Positions 8,408 to 17,018 of a stretch of 35,086 nucleotides of DNA are shown here, one piece after another. Position numbers and translations under genes: made by a program. Position 1 is the stretch's first letter. The number at the start of each line of letters is the position of its first letter. The notes beneath the pieces were generated by a model that worked only from the letters and a program-made list of their open reading frames with translations, was not told the DNA's origin and ran no database searches. This DNA comes from Campylobacterales bacterium (GTDB lineage Bacteria; Campylobacterota; Campylobacteria; Campylobacterales; QNZT01): contig JAMONX010000091.1 of the NCBI GenBank assembly GCA_027066435.1, positions 1-35,086 on the forward strand. Reading direction: 5' to 3'.

Positions 8408-9874
8408 TTAAGCCATAGGTGTAGCATTTTGAGGTTCTTTCTCAAGTACTCTACCAGCTTTAAATGTCATGTAAATATTGTATGCCCACATAAAGACACC
8501 AATTAAATATAATAATCCACCAACTCCTCTAATCGTATAGTAAGGGTGAAGTACTGTTACTGTATCTATAAATGAGTAAGCAAGATTACCATATTGGTCA
8601 GTTGCTCTCCACATCATACCTTGTGTGATACCCGCAATCCACATACTTGAGAAATATAGAACTATACCTACTGTTTGAATCCAAAATTGTGATTCCATAA
8701 GTTTTTTACTATAAATTTCTCTTCCAGACATTCTTGGTGTCATATGGAAAAGTGCAGCTATTATCATAAATCCAACCCAGCCTAAAGTTCCATCGTGAAC
8801 ATGTCCTGGAATCCAATCTGTAAAGTGAGCCAATGCATTAACTGATTTGATAGCTTGAATTGGTCCTTCTAATGTTGAGAACATGTAGAAAGTAGAAGCC
8901 ATAATCATAAATTTAATCAATGGATTTGTTTGAAGTTGACCCCACTCACCTTTCATTGTAAGTAGCATATTGATAGCACTACCCCATGAAGGAAGAATAA
9001 GTACAACTGAGAAAACTGATCCCATAGTTTGAACCCAATCAGGAACTGTTGAGTATATAAGGTGATGTCCACCAGCCCAAAGATAAACAAACATTAATCC
9101 CCAAAATGAAAGAAGTGAAAGTTTATATGAGTAAACAGGTTGACCTGACTCTTTAGGTAAAAAGTAATAAATCATTGCAACAATAGGTGTTGTAAATACA
9201 AATGCAACTGCATTGTGACCATACCACCATTGAACCATTGCATCATTGGTTCCTGCATACATAGATACAGAGTGCCACCAATTGCCTATACCACCCGAAG
9301 CAAAATATGTTGGAATAGCCATGTTGTTAAATAGATATAACATTGCAACTGCAACATAAAATGCTATCATATACCACATTGAGATATAGAGATGTTTTTC
9401 TCTTCTTATTCCTATCATGCCAAAAAGACCGATACCAAATATTAGCCATACAACAACTATTGCAATATCAATAGGCCACTCAAACTCTGCATACTCTTTT
9501 GAGGTAGTAATACCCATTAAAAGTGTAACAACAACCGCTGCAACTCCCACTATATAAAGCCAAAAGTGTAGTTTACCCATAAACATCAAAAATGGTGATT
9601 CAGCCATAGAAACTTTTAAGATTCTTTGTCCAAAATAGTACCAAGCTGCCCAAATACCACTCAATGTAAAACCAAAAGCAACTGCATCTGTGTGCAAAGG
9701 TCTTAGCCTACTAAAAGTACCGTATTCCCCAAGTAGATAGTTAAGATCAGGAAATGCTAACTGAAACGCTAACAAAACACCAATTGTCATACCTACAATA
9801 CCCAACACAATAGCTGAAACGGTAAACATCTTAGCAACTGTGTAGTCATATTCTAATGCATTGTGTGATTGCAT
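8408..9874 (-). CDS. ccoN: cbb3-type cytochrome c oxidase catalytic subunit I
   Basis: This is the high-affinity terminal oxidase core, a heme-copper enzyme that reduces oxygen at low concentration and pumps protons. The 488-residue polytopic protein has the expected histidine ligands: an early one in RLRPLHTDAVAFGF, WYGHNAVAFVFT for CuB and the cross-linked Tyr, GGHHLIYSTVPDW, and HVHDGTLGWVGF for the heme pair. It is the first gene of ccoNOQP and has a strong AAGGAGG site 6 bases before the ATG. A TATAAT element on the minus strand at 9928-9933 would give a leader of about 47 bases. Confidence 0.98.
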   Translation of the reverse strand: MQSHNALEYDYTVAKMFTVSAIVLGIVGMTIGVLLAFQLAFPDLNYLLGEYGTFSRLRPLHTDAVAFGFTLSGIWAAWYYFGQRILKVSMAESPFLMFMGKLHFWLYIVGVAAVVVTLLMGITTSKEYAEFEWPIDIAIVVVWLIFGIGLFGMIGIRREKHLYISMWYMIAFYVAVAMLYLFNNMAIPTYFASGGIGNWWHSVSMYAGTNDAMVQWWYGHNAVAFVFTTPIVAMIYYFLPKESGQPVYSYKLSLLSFWGLMFVYLWAGGHHLIYSTVPDWVQTMGSVFSVVLILPSWGSAINMLLTMKGEWGQLQTNPLIKFMIMASTFYMFSTLEGPIQAIKSVNALAHFTDWIPGHVHDGTLGWVGFMIIAALFHMTPRMSGREIYSKKLMESQFWIQTVGIVLYFSSMWIAGITQGMMWRATDQYGNLAYSFIDTVTVLHPYYTIRGVGGLLYLIGVFMWAYNIYMTFKAGRVLEKEPQNATPMA

Positions 9875-9927
9875 TAAAACCTCCTTATGAATTTTAGAAT
9901 GTCACGCAAATATCACATGATGGTGTT

Positions 9928-9933
9928 ATTATA
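9928..9933 (-). promoter_or_regulatory. Candidate -10 box for the cco operon
   Basis: A TATAAT hexamer on the minus strand sits about 55 bases upstream of the ccoN start in the 134-base gap before the YfaZ-like gene. No good -35 hexamer is present at 16-18 bases. GTGA occurs twice, 11 bases apart, just downstream, which could be a regulator site, but this is weak. Confidence 0.4.
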
Positions 9934-10008
9934 TATATTTATTTTACAAAGGAAGCTGAAAATGTGAAAATATTGTGAAAATTCTTTAAAATTTCTTCAA
10001 TATTCTTG

Positions 10009-10581
10009 TTAATCTAGTACAAATTTAAAGCCTAAGTAGGCTGAACTGTTGTAGCTTAAATCTATTTTTTTATAGTTTGTATCGATACTTCTATATCCTA
10101 AATAGAGATTAACATTATCAATTATACTCATATCCACTTCTATTCTATATTCTGTGTAAGATGAGGCATCTTGAAAGGTTAATGGGCTTGGTGCATATGC
10201 AAATTTAAATCCAAGATGACTTTTTGGTAAATCTCCTAGATACATTCTAGCTTTTGCTCCCACCATAATAGGTATTGCTACAAAGCTATCGTTTTTATAA
10301 TCACTAAATATTGTTCTTAGACCTATAGCAAATGATATGTTTTGATAATTTGTTGGAGCATTTTCAACAAAAAATCCCAATCCAAAAAGAGTCTCATCTG
10401 AATTTATAAAATTTCCATTTATATAAAAATTTCTAAAAGTAGGGTCATCATTTGCAAAAGCGAGAGTTGATCTACCCTCTACCTCTAAATCATTAGGATT
10501 TATATTTAATCCTAAACTTGCTTTGTCTATAGCAAAAATATTTAAGTTTATTAGTAATAGTAAAAGTGCAATTTTTTTCAT
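10009..10581 (-). CDS. YfaZ-like outer-membrane protein
   Basis: The 190-residue protein begins with a clear signal peptide (MKKIALLLLLINLNIFA) and continues with alternating polar/aromatic strands ending in an aromatic-hydrophobic beta-strand (SAYLGFKFVLD), as expected of an outer-membrane beta-barrel. The late segment NVNLYLGYRSID and the overall size match the YfaZ family of predicted small barrels. The substrate is unknown. It is a single gene, divergent from the peptide-binding protein gene, with 67 bases between the starts. Confidence 0.7.
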   Translation of the reverse strand: MKKIALLLLLINLNIFAIDKASLGLNINPNDLEVEGRSTLAFANDDPTFRNFYINGNFINSDETLFGLGFFVENAPTNYQNISFAIGLRTIFSDYKNDSFVAIPIMVGAKARMYLGDLPKSHLGFKFAYAPSPLTFQDASSYTEYRIEVDMSIIDNVNLYLGYRSIDTNYKKIDLSYNSSAYLGFKFVLD

Positions 10582-10614
10582 TTATTGTTATCTCCTAAAT
10601 GTCAAGGTCTATTT

Positions 10615-10642
10615 TTGAGTTTAAGATAATCTTCATTATAAT
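10615..10642 (+). promoter_or_regulatory. Promoter of the peptide-binding protein gene (possibly leaderless)
   Basis: TTGAGT (10615-10620) and TATAAT (10637-10642) are separated by 16 bases. Only 6 bases lie between the -10 box and the ATG at 10649, so transcription would begin at or next to the start codon. A short palindrome, AAGAT-A-ATCTT (10623-10633), lies between the two boxes and could be an operator. Confidence 0.6.
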
Positions 10643-10648
10643 CTCATC

Positions 10649-12148
10649 ATGAAAACCTTAGTTTTAGCTCTATTTTTAACATTAAATATATTTGCACAAA
10701 CCTTGCATCTGTCTATATCATCAAGTCCTTCAAAGCTTAACCCTCTTATCTCTACAGATAGTGCTAGTTCTCAGATTGGTGGTTGGATATTTTCATCACT
10801 TTTAACTTACGATAAAGATGGAAAGATAAAAAGCTTGTTGGCTAAAAATTATAAATTTGTAGATGAAACAACATTAATTTTTTATCTTAGAGAGGATGTC
10901 AAGTGGAGTGATGGTGCTCCTTTTACTGCTGATGATGTACTTTTTACATATGAACTTATTCACTCTCCAAAAATCTTTACACCATATACAAATCAGTTTC
11001 GTTATGTTAAAAGTGTGAATATTATTGATAAATATATAGTTGAAGTTAAATATAAAGAGTCATATTTTAAGGCTTTAGAGACTTGGATGATGGATATTGT
11101 ACCAAAACATATCCTTCAAAATGAGAAAGAGATTATGACAAGCAGTTTTAACCAAAAGCCTATAGGTACTGGAAAATATACAATTAATGGTTTTGAAGTT
11201 TCAAAAGATATTATATTGGAAGCTAATAAAGGTTATTTTGAAAAAGAGCCAAAAATTAAGAAAATTGTATATCATTTTATGCCAGATCCCGCCACTGAGT
11301 TTTTGATGCTTAAATCTGGTAAACTTGATGTTGGTTCCCTATCTCCTTTACAGCATAAGAGACAACTTGATGAAGCTTTTAAAAAGAGATTTGAGTTTTT
11401 TGAAAAAATTTCAAACTCTTATACCTATCTTGGTTTTAACCATAAAAATCCAAAGTTTCAAAATCCAAAAGTAAGAGAAGCTATATCATTAGCAATTGAT
11501 AGACAAGAGATAGTTGATATACTGTTTTTTGGACATGGTCAGATTTGTAATGGTCCATTTATGCCTGGTACTTTTGCTTATGATGAGAATGTAACTTCTC
11601 CCAAACAAAATATAGAAAAAGCAAAAGCACTTTTAAGAGAGCTAGGATTTGATGAAAATAATCCTTTAGAGTTTGAGATAGTAACAAATTCCAATAATCA
11701 AACAAGAGTCTATGCTACACAAATTATGCAACATCAGTTAAGAAAAGCTGGAATAAAAGTAAAATTAAAAACTATGGAGTGGCAAGCTTTTTTAAATACA
11801 GTTGTCATGCCAAGAAACTTTGAGAGTGTAGTCCTTGGTTGGTCGCTTGGACTTATGCCTGATGCTTATAGTATTTGGCATAGTGAAGGAAGTAAAAAGG
11901 GTGGGTTCAATTTTGTATCATATAAAAATGATACAGTTGATAGGCTTATAAAAGAGGCTGAAAAAACTGTAGATAGAGAAAAATTAGGAGTCATCTATAA
12001 AGAGATTTATAGAACAATAGTTGGGGATAATCCTTATTTATTTTTGTATATACCAAACACTATCACAGTTGTAAATAGAGATATAAAAAATGTATCACAG
12101 TCGATTATAGGTGTTATGCATAATGTGATTGATTGGATTAAACCATGA
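10649..12148 (+). CDS. Family 5 extracellular peptide-binding protein of an ABC transporter
   Basis: This is the periplasmic binding component of an oligopeptide/dipeptide-type importer. The 499-residue protein has a signal peptide (MKTLVLALFLTLNIFA) and the family 5 landmarks: a conserved early segment LLAKNYKFVDETTLIFYLR, then WSDGAPFTADDVLFTYE (about residues 88-104), FNHKNPKFQNPKVREAISLA near the middle, and the C-terminal WSLGLMPDAYSIWHSE region. No lipobox is seen, so it is probably soluble in the periplasm. No permease or ATPase genes are adjacent. The substrate could be peptides, nickel chelates or another small ligand. Confidence 0.9.
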   Translation: MKTLVLALFLTLNIFAQTLHLSISSSPSKLNPLISTDSASSQIGGWIFSSLLTYDKDGKIKSLLAKNYKFVDETTLIFYLREDVKWSDGAPFTADDVLFTYELIHSPKIFTPYTNQFRYVKSVNIIDKYIVEVKYKESYFKALETWMMDIVPKHILQNEKEIMTSSFNQKPIGTGKYTINGFEVSKDIILEANKGYFEKEPKIKKIVYHFMPDPATEFLMLKSGKLDVGSLSPLQHKRQLDEAFKKRFEFFEKISNSYTYLGFNHKNPKFQNPKVREAISLAIDRQEIVDILFFGHGQICNGPFMPGTFAYDENVTSPKQNIEKAKALLRELGFDENNPLEFEIVTNSNNQTRVYATQIMQHQLRKAGIKVKLKTMEWQAFLNTVVMPRNFESVVLGWSLGLMPDAYSIWHSEGSKKGGFNFVSYKNDTVDRLIKEAEKTVDREKLGVIYKEIYRTIVGDNPYLFLYIPNTITVVNRDIKNVSQSIIGVMHNVIDWIKP

Positions 12149-12798
12149 GAGAGACGGTTATACTTTTTGATCTTGATGGCACATTGCTTGATTCTACTGA
12201 AGCTATACTTTTATGTTTTGAAGATTCTTATGAAGATTTTGGACTTCAAGCACCTGAACGAAAAAGAATTAAAGCACTTATTGGACACACACTTGATTTT
12301 ATGTATGAGCATTTAGGCGTGGAAAAAGATATGGTTTGTGATTTTGTGGATAGATATAAGTTTCACTATAGAAAGAGATCAAAACTTATGACAAAGTTTC
12401 TGCCAAGAGCAAAAGAGGCAATTATTGAAGCTTCAAAATTTGCAAGACTTGGAGTTGTGACAACAAAAACTGGAAGCTATTCAATAGAACTTTTAAAACA
12501 TATGAAAGTTATGGATTATTTTGAAATATTGGTAGGAAGAGAAGATGTTGTAAATCCTAAACCGCATCCAGAACCAATTTTAAAGGCGTTACACCTGATG
12601 AGTGTTACTAATTGTAGCAATGTTTGGATGATAGGTGATACTTCTCTTGATATGGTAAGTGGAAGAGAAGCAGGTGTTGAAACTGTGGGTGTTTGCTGTG
12701 GTTATGGAACAATAAATCAGTTAAAAAAATCTACTAAAGTGATACAAAATGATACATATTCAGCTGTAAGCTATATAAAAAATATAACTAAAGCCTAA
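12145..12798 (+). CDS. HAD-superfamily phosphatase, phosphoglycolate phosphatase-like
   Basis: The 217-residue protein carries all four HAD motifs: I, LFDLDGTLLDS (nucleophile Asp, general acid Asp); II, VVTTKT; III, Lys in NPKPHPEP; IV, MIGDTSLDMVSGREAG. The helical cap between motifs I and II is of the subclass seen in phosphoglycolate phosphatase and pyrophosphatase PpaX. It overlaps the preceding gene by 4 bases (ATGA) and is probably translated with it. The substrate cannot be read from the sequence; 2-phosphoglycolate is a reasonable guess in a cell using oxygen. Confidence 0.85.
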   Translation: MRETVILFDLDGTLLDSTEAILLCFEDSYEDFGLQAPERKRIKALIGHTLDFMYEHLGVEKDMVCDFVDRYKFHYRKRSKLMTKFLPRAKEAIIEASKFARLGVVTTKTGSYSIELLKHMKVMDYFEILVGREDVVNPKPHPEPILKALHLMSVTNCSNVWMIGDTSLDMVSGREAGVETVGVCCGYGTINQLKKSTKVIQNDTYSAVSYIKNITKA

Positions 12799-12862
12799 GT
12801 TAAGTGATAATAATCTAAAATTATGCAACTAAATTTTTAAAATTTAATTATAAGGGGATTTA

Positions 12863-13426
12863 ATGGTTGAAATAAGATGGCATAGTCGTGCCGGACAAGG
12901 TGCTGTAACAGGTGCGAAGGGTCTTGGGGATGTTATTTCTACGACGGGAAAACAGGTTCAGGCTTTTGCTCTTTATGGGTCTGCTAAAAGAGGTGCGTCT
13001 ATGACAGCTTATAATAGAATAGCCGATGAACAGGTTATAAACCATGCTAAATTTATGCATCCTGATTATGTATTTGTTATTGATCCAGCACTTGCATATA
13101 GCGATAACATAACAGAAAATGCAACTGATGATACAAAGTTTATTATCACTACACATTTATCGAAAGATGAGCTAATAAAAGAGATTCCAGAACTACAAGG
13201 CAAAGAAGATAGAGTTTTTGTAGTTGATTGTGTTCAAATTTCTCTAGACACAATTGGAAGATCAATGCCAAATACACCAATGTTAGGTGCTTTTGTAAAA
13301 GTTTCTAGTATGTTTGAATTAGATTATTTTAAAGAGAAGATGCAAAAAGTTTTATCTAAATTTCCACCAAGAATTATCGAAGCAAATATGCAAGCAATCG
13401 ATCGTGCGTTTAATGAAGTAAAATAG
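12863..13426 (+). CDS. porG: Pyruvate:ferredoxin oxidoreductase gamma subunit
   Basis: The 187-residue protein matches the gamma domain of 2-oxoacid:acceptor oxidoreductases, with the starting motif IRWHSRAGQGAVTGAKGL and the later segment TPMLGAFVKVS. It is the first gene of porGDAB. The complex interconverts pyruvate and acetyl-CoA plus CO2 with ferredoxin or flavodoxin. In autotrophic Campylobacterota it carboxylates acetyl-CoA made by the reductive TCA cycle. An AAGGGGAT site lies just before the ATG. In some relatives this subunit is named PorC. Confidence 0.95.
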   Translation: MVEIRWHSRAGQGAVTGAKGLGDVISTTGKQVQAFALYGSAKRGASMTAYNRIADEQVINHAKFMHPDYVFVIDPALAYSDNITENATDDTKFIITTHLSKDELIKEIPELQGKEDRVFVVDCVQISLDTIGRSMPNTPMLGAFVKVSSMFELDYFKEKMQKVLSKFPPRIIEANMQAIDRAFNEVK

Positions 13427-13439
13427 AAAGGTTTATTTA

Positions 13440-13877
13440 ATGAGACAGAGTGAAAATCCAAAGTTTTTGGGGACAGAAGAGCGTTTAGGGTGGGATGAGG
13501 TGAGTCAAGCTACTCTTTTACACTCATTTAATGGTGAAGTGGAAAATGCTTCATTTTTGAAACAAGAAGAGAGAGATTATGCAGTGACAAACTCTTATAC
13601 AGCAAGTGTTGCTGATTGGAGAATTATCAAGCCAATATATAATAGAGACATATGTATTGATTGTCAATTTTGCTGGGTATTTTGTCCAGACACTTCTATT
13701 ATATCAAGAGATAAAATAATGATAGGTATTGATTTTGACCATTGTAAGGGATGTGGTATATGCGTTGAGGTGTGTCCGACAAATCCAAAATCACTTTTGA
13801 TGTTTGATGAGCGTAAAGAAATTGAAGAAGCGTTAGAAGAGTGGCCTGCGAAAAAAACAGATAGTGAGGAAGAATAA
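13440..13877 (+). CDS. porD: Pyruvate:ferredoxin oxidoreductase delta subunit, 2[4Fe-4S]
   Basis: The 145-residue protein contains two ferredoxin cluster motifs, CIDCQFCWVFCP and CKGCGICVEVCP, which shuttle electrons between the beta subunit and external ferredoxin or flavodoxin. An N-terminal extension of about 65 residues precedes the clusters, longer than in archaeal PorD but usual in this phylum. Its last base overlaps the first of porA (TAATG), so the two are translationally coupled. Confidence 0.95.
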   Translation: MRQSENPKFLGTEERLGWDEVSQATLLHSFNGEVENASFLKQEERDYAVTNSYTASVADWRIIKPIYNRDICIDCQFCWVFCPDTSIISRDKIMIGIDFDHCKGCGICVEVCPTNPKSLLMFDERKEIEEALEEWPAKKTDSEEE

Positions 13878-15100
13878 TGGTAGAAAAGATGGATTTACAA
13901 GAAGTTGAAGTATGGGATGGGAACTTTGCTGCAGCACAAGCTTTAAGACAAGCACAGGTTGATGTTGTTGCAGCATATCCTATTACTCCGTCAACACCAA
14001 TTGTTGAAGGTTATGCAAAATTTTTAGCAGATGGTTATGTTGAAGGTGAATTTGTTATGGTTGAGAGTGAACATGCTGCTATGAGTGGTTGTATTGGTGC
14101 AGCGGCGTCTGGTGGACGAGTTGCTACTGCTACAAGTTCGCAAGGTTTTGCTTTGATGGCAGAAGTTCTTTATCAAGCATCTGGGATGAGACTACCAATT
14201 GTATTAACAGTTGTAAATAGAGCGTTGGCTTCGCCTTTAAATGTTCGTGGTGATCACTCAGATATGTATCTTGGACGAGATTCTGGGTGGATACAAATGG
14301 ACGCATTTAATGCTCAAGAAGCTTATGACCTAACACTTATGGCATTTAAAATTGGTGAAAATCATTCTGTAAGACTTCCTGTAATGGTTCATCAAGATGG
14401 ATTTATCACATCTCATACTGCACAAAATATTAATCCTATGACGGATGATGATGCTTATGCATTTGTTGGTAAATTTGAGCCAGTAAGTGAAATGTTAGAT
14501 TTTTCTCAGCCTGTAACTTATGGTGCTCAAACTGAAGAAGATTGGCATTATGAGCATAAAGCAAAACAACATAAAGCAATATTAGATTCTCGTCCTTTTG
14601 TTGATAAAGTTTTTGAAGAGTTTAAAAAGAAAACTGGTAGAGAGTACAAAAGAGTTGAAACTTATATGATGGAAGATGCAGAAGTTGCTGTTATCGCTCT
14701 TGGAACTACCGTTGAGACGGCAAGACTAGTTGCTAAGATTATGAGAGAAGAAGAGGGAATAAAAGCTGGTGTTGTAGCTCCTAGAGTTTTTAGACCATTT
14801 CCTTTTGATAATGTTAGAGATACATTTAAAAATGTAAAAGCTATTGGATGCATGGATAGAAGTAGCCCTGGTGGAGCACTTGGTGCACTTTTTAATGAAG
14901 TGAGTGCGGCTATTTATACAGGCGATAATAAACCGATTATTACAAATTATATTTATGGTTTGGGTGGTAGAGATTTGACAGTTGAATCCCTTAAAGAAAT
15001 TTATAGAGAGTTGGCTTTAAATGCAAAAAGCGGTAAGCAAAATGGAAAAATACAGCAGTTTATTGGATTAAGAGGTCCAAAACTAGAGTATTTTGAATAG
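13877..15100 (+). CDS. porA: Pyruvate:ferredoxin oxidoreductase alpha subunit
   Basis: The 407-residue protein has the alpha-subunit motif AAYPITPSTPIVE (near residues 33-45), which sits near the thiamine diphosphate site, and the conserved block VESEHAAMSGCIGAAASGGR, then ATSSQGFALM and NVRGDHSDMYLGRDSGWIQ. The C-terminal domain has GLGGRDLTVESLK. Length and motifs are complete. A second possible start at Met5 would shorten it slightly. It is followed after 16 bases by porB. Confidence 0.96.
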   Translation: MVEKMDLQEVEVWDGNFAAAQALRQAQVDVVAAYPITPSTPIVEGYAKFLADGYVEGEFVMVESEHAAMSGCIGAAASGGRVATATSSQGFALMAEVLYQASGMRLPIVLTVVNRALASPLNVRGDHSDMYLGRDSGWIQMDAFNAQEAYDLTLMAFKIGENHSVRLPVMVHQDGFITSHTAQNINPMTDDDAYAFVGKFEPVSEMLDFSQPVTYGAQTEEDWHYEHKAKQHKAILDSRPFVDKVFEEFKKKTGREYKRVETYMMEDAEVAVIALGTTVETARLVAKIMREEEGIKAGVVAPRVFRPFPFDNVRDTFKNVKAIGCMDRSSPGGALGALFNEVSAAIYTGDNKPIITNYIYGLGGRDLTVESLKEIYRELALNAKSGKQNGKIQQFIGLRGPKLEYFE

Positions 15101-15116
15101 GAATTGGGGAAAAACA

Positions 15117-16076
15117 ATGAGTAGTACTATTAAAAAGATTAAAAACTTAAAAGAGTTATCAACTGCAAATGATAGATTTGAAGGAGCACATCTATTGTGT
15201 CCTGGTTGTGCACATTCAATCATCGTAAGAGAACTTATGAATTGCACAGATGATAACTTAGTTATCTCTTCAAACACAGGATGTTTAGAGGTTTCAACTG
15301 CTGTTTATCCATATACGTCATGGGATACTTCATGGATACATATTGGATTTGAAAATGCTGCAACTTCAATTACTGGTGCAGAAGCTATGCATAAAGCAAG
15401 AAAGAGAAAAGGGACACTCAAAGACCCAGATGCTCCTGTAAAGTTTGTAGCATTTGGTGGAGATGGATCAACTTATGATATTGGTTTTCAATTCTTAAGT
15501 GGTGCAGTTGAAAGAGGTCATGATTTTACATATATTTGTCTTGATAATGAAGTATATGCAAATACAGGTGGACAAAGAAGTTCAGCAACACCAATTGGCT
15601 CAAGTACAACAACAAGCCCAGCTGGTCGAATCAGTTATGGCGAAAAAAAGATGAAAAAGGATTTAGTAGCAATAATGGCGGCTCACGGTGCACCATATGT
15701 TGCTCAAATGTCTCCAAATAAATGGAAAGATATGCTTAAAAAGATGCAAACTGCTTTAGCAACTGAAGGTCCAGTTTATTTAAATGCGATTTCAGCGTGT
15801 ACAACAGAGTGGAAATTTGATCCAAAAGATACTATTGCTGTTTCTGATTTAGCAACAGATTCTTTGGTATTTCCTTTATATGAAATCATCAATGGAACTG
15901 AGTTAAATATAACTTATCGTCCTAAAAATGTAGTTCCTGTAAAAGATTATTTAGGAGTTCAAGGGAGATTTAAACATCTATTTAGACCTGAATTTGCTCA
16001 TATCTTAGAAGAGTGGCAAAAAAATGTTGATGCTCAATGGGAGTATTTACAAAGAAGAGAAGAGGCTAGAGTATAG
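15117..16076 (+). CDS. porB: Pyruvate:ferredoxin oxidoreductase beta subunit
   Basis: This subunit binds thiamine diphosphate and a proximal 4Fe-4S cluster. The 319-residue protein has the cluster motif LLCPGCAH with further cysteines in NTGCLEVS, the ThDP signature GGDGSTYDIGFQFLSGA followed by NEVYANTGGQ, and a late cysteine in AISACTTEW. An upstream in-frame TTG at 15093 lacks a proper ribosome-binding site. I chose the ATG at 15117 because GGGGA stands 7 bases before it and the family homology begins soon after. A hairpin follows the gene. Confidence 0.95.
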   Translation: MSSTIKKIKNLKELSTANDRFEGAHLLCPGCAHSIIVRELMNCTDDNLVISSNTGCLEVSTAVYPYTSWDTSWIHIGFENAATSITGAEAMHKARKRKGTLKDPDAPVKFVAFGGDGSTYDIGFQFLSGAVERGHDFTYICLDNEVYANTGGQRSSATPIGSSTTTSPAGRISYGEKKMKKDLVAIMAAHGAPYVAQMSPNKWKDMLKKMQTALATEGPVYLNAISACTTEWKFDPKDTIAVSDLATDSLVFPLYEIINGTELNITYRPKNVVPVKDYLGVQGRFKHLFRPEFAHILEEWQKNVDAQWEYLQRREEARV

Positions 16077-16083
16077 CAAAAAT

Positions 16084-16104
16084 AAGAGGAGATTTTCTCC
16101 TCTT
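16084..16104 (+). terminator. Hairpin after porB
   Basis: AAGAGGAGA (16084-16092) and TCTCCTCTT (16096-16104) form a 9-bp perfect stem with a 3-base loop, 7 bases after the porB stop and 15 before pheA. No U-run follows, so it is more likely an mRNA 3' stabiliser or a weak terminator than a full intrinsic terminator. Confidence 0.5.
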
Positions 16105-16119
16105 GATCTATCATAAATC

Positions 16120-16953
16120 ATGAAACAATCAATTGCATATCAAGGTGTTGAAGGTGCCTACTCAGAACAAGCATGTAAAAATGCCTATCCTCATTTAAAA
16201 ACAATTGCATGTGACACTTTTTTTGAAGCCATGTGGCTTGTTGAGCAGGGGGATGTAGATATCGCAATGATTCCTTTGGAAAATTCGACTGCTGGAAGAG
16301 TAGAAGAGATATATAGGCTCATACCTAAAATGGCACTTCATGTTATAGGTGAACATTATGAGAGTGTATCACATTGTCTGCTAGGAGTAAAAGGCTCAAC
16401 TCTAAAAGATATTAAATATGTTGCATCACATCCTCAGGCTCTTGCACAATGTCATAATAATATTTTAAAATTATCACTTTGTGCAGAAGCAAAACTAGAT
16501 ACTGCAGGAGCTGCAAAAGAGGTAGCTGTAATTGGTGATAAAACTAAAGCCGCAATTGCTTCAAAATTAGTAGCTGATATCTATGAACTTGAGATTTTAA
16601 AAGAAGATTTTGAAGACATAAAAGGTAATGTAACTCGTTTTTTTGTCTTGAGTACTAAAAAATATATACCGCCATTTAAGCTTGATAAATCTTATATTAC
16701 ATCATTAATTTTTCAAGTTAGAGATATTCCTTCATCTCTTTACAAAGCATTGGGTGGGTTTGCAACAAATGGTGTAAATTTATTAAAAATTGAGAGTTAT
16801 ATGGGTACAAAGGCACTTCAAGGCAGTCAATTTCATATAGATATAGATGGGCATATTGAATCCAAACCATTAAGACTTGCTCTTGAAGAGTTAGCATTTT
16901 TTGCTGAAGATGTTAGAATGCTAGGAACTTACGAAAAACATAGACTTCATTAA
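16120..16953 (+). CDS. pheA: Prephenate dehydratase, monofunctional with ACT domain
   Basis: This enzyme converts prephenate to phenylpyruvate in phenylalanine synthesis. The 277-residue protein starts directly with the dehydratase domain (AYQGVEGAYSEQA, then PLENSTAGRVEE) and keeps the catalytic GNVTRFF motif near residues 169-175. An ACT domain follows (DIPSSLYKALGGFATNGVNL and IESYMG), the usual site for feedback inhibition by phenylalanine. The chorismate mutase domain found at the N-terminus of many proteobacterial PheA proteins is missing, so mutase activity must be encoded elsewhere. No other aromatic-pathway gene is adjacent. Confidence 0.93.
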   Translation: MKQSIAYQGVEGAYSEQACKNAYPHLKTIACDTFFEAMWLVEQGDVDIAMIPLENSTAGRVEEIYRLIPKMALHVIGEHYESVSHCLLGVKGSTLKDIKYVASHPQALAQCHNNILKLSLCAEAKLDTAGAAKEVAVIGDKTKAAIASKLVADIYELEILKEDFEDIKGNVTRFFVLSTKKYIPPFKLDKSYITSLIFQVRDIPSSLYKALGGFATNGVNLLKIESYMGTKALQGSQFHIDIDGHIESKPLRLALEELAFFAEDVRMLGTYEKHRLH

Positions 16954-16977
16954 AATTTAATTAATTTTATTTAATAA

Positions 16978-16986
16978 TGGTATAAT
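16978..16986 (+). promoter_or_regulatory. Extended -10 promoter of the bactofilin gene
   Basis: TGGTATAAT is a perfect extended -10 element. It predicts a start near 16993 and a leader of about 26 bases carrying the CAAGGAAA ribosome-binding site of the bactofilin gene. No clear -35 box is needed with this type of element. Confidence 0.6.
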
Positions 16987-17018
16987 TTAATTACTTTAAT
17001 TAAAACAAGGAAAATATA

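Noticed and set aside
12860-13156. A 98-codon minus-strand frame opposite porG.
   Set aside because: It is fully antisense to a strongly conserved gene and its translation is Cys/Ile-rich without family features.
15093-15116. A longer porB beginning at TTG 15093.
   Set aside because: It would overlap the porA end, lacks a ribosome-binding site and adds residues outside the family; the ATG at 15117 has GGGGA upstream.
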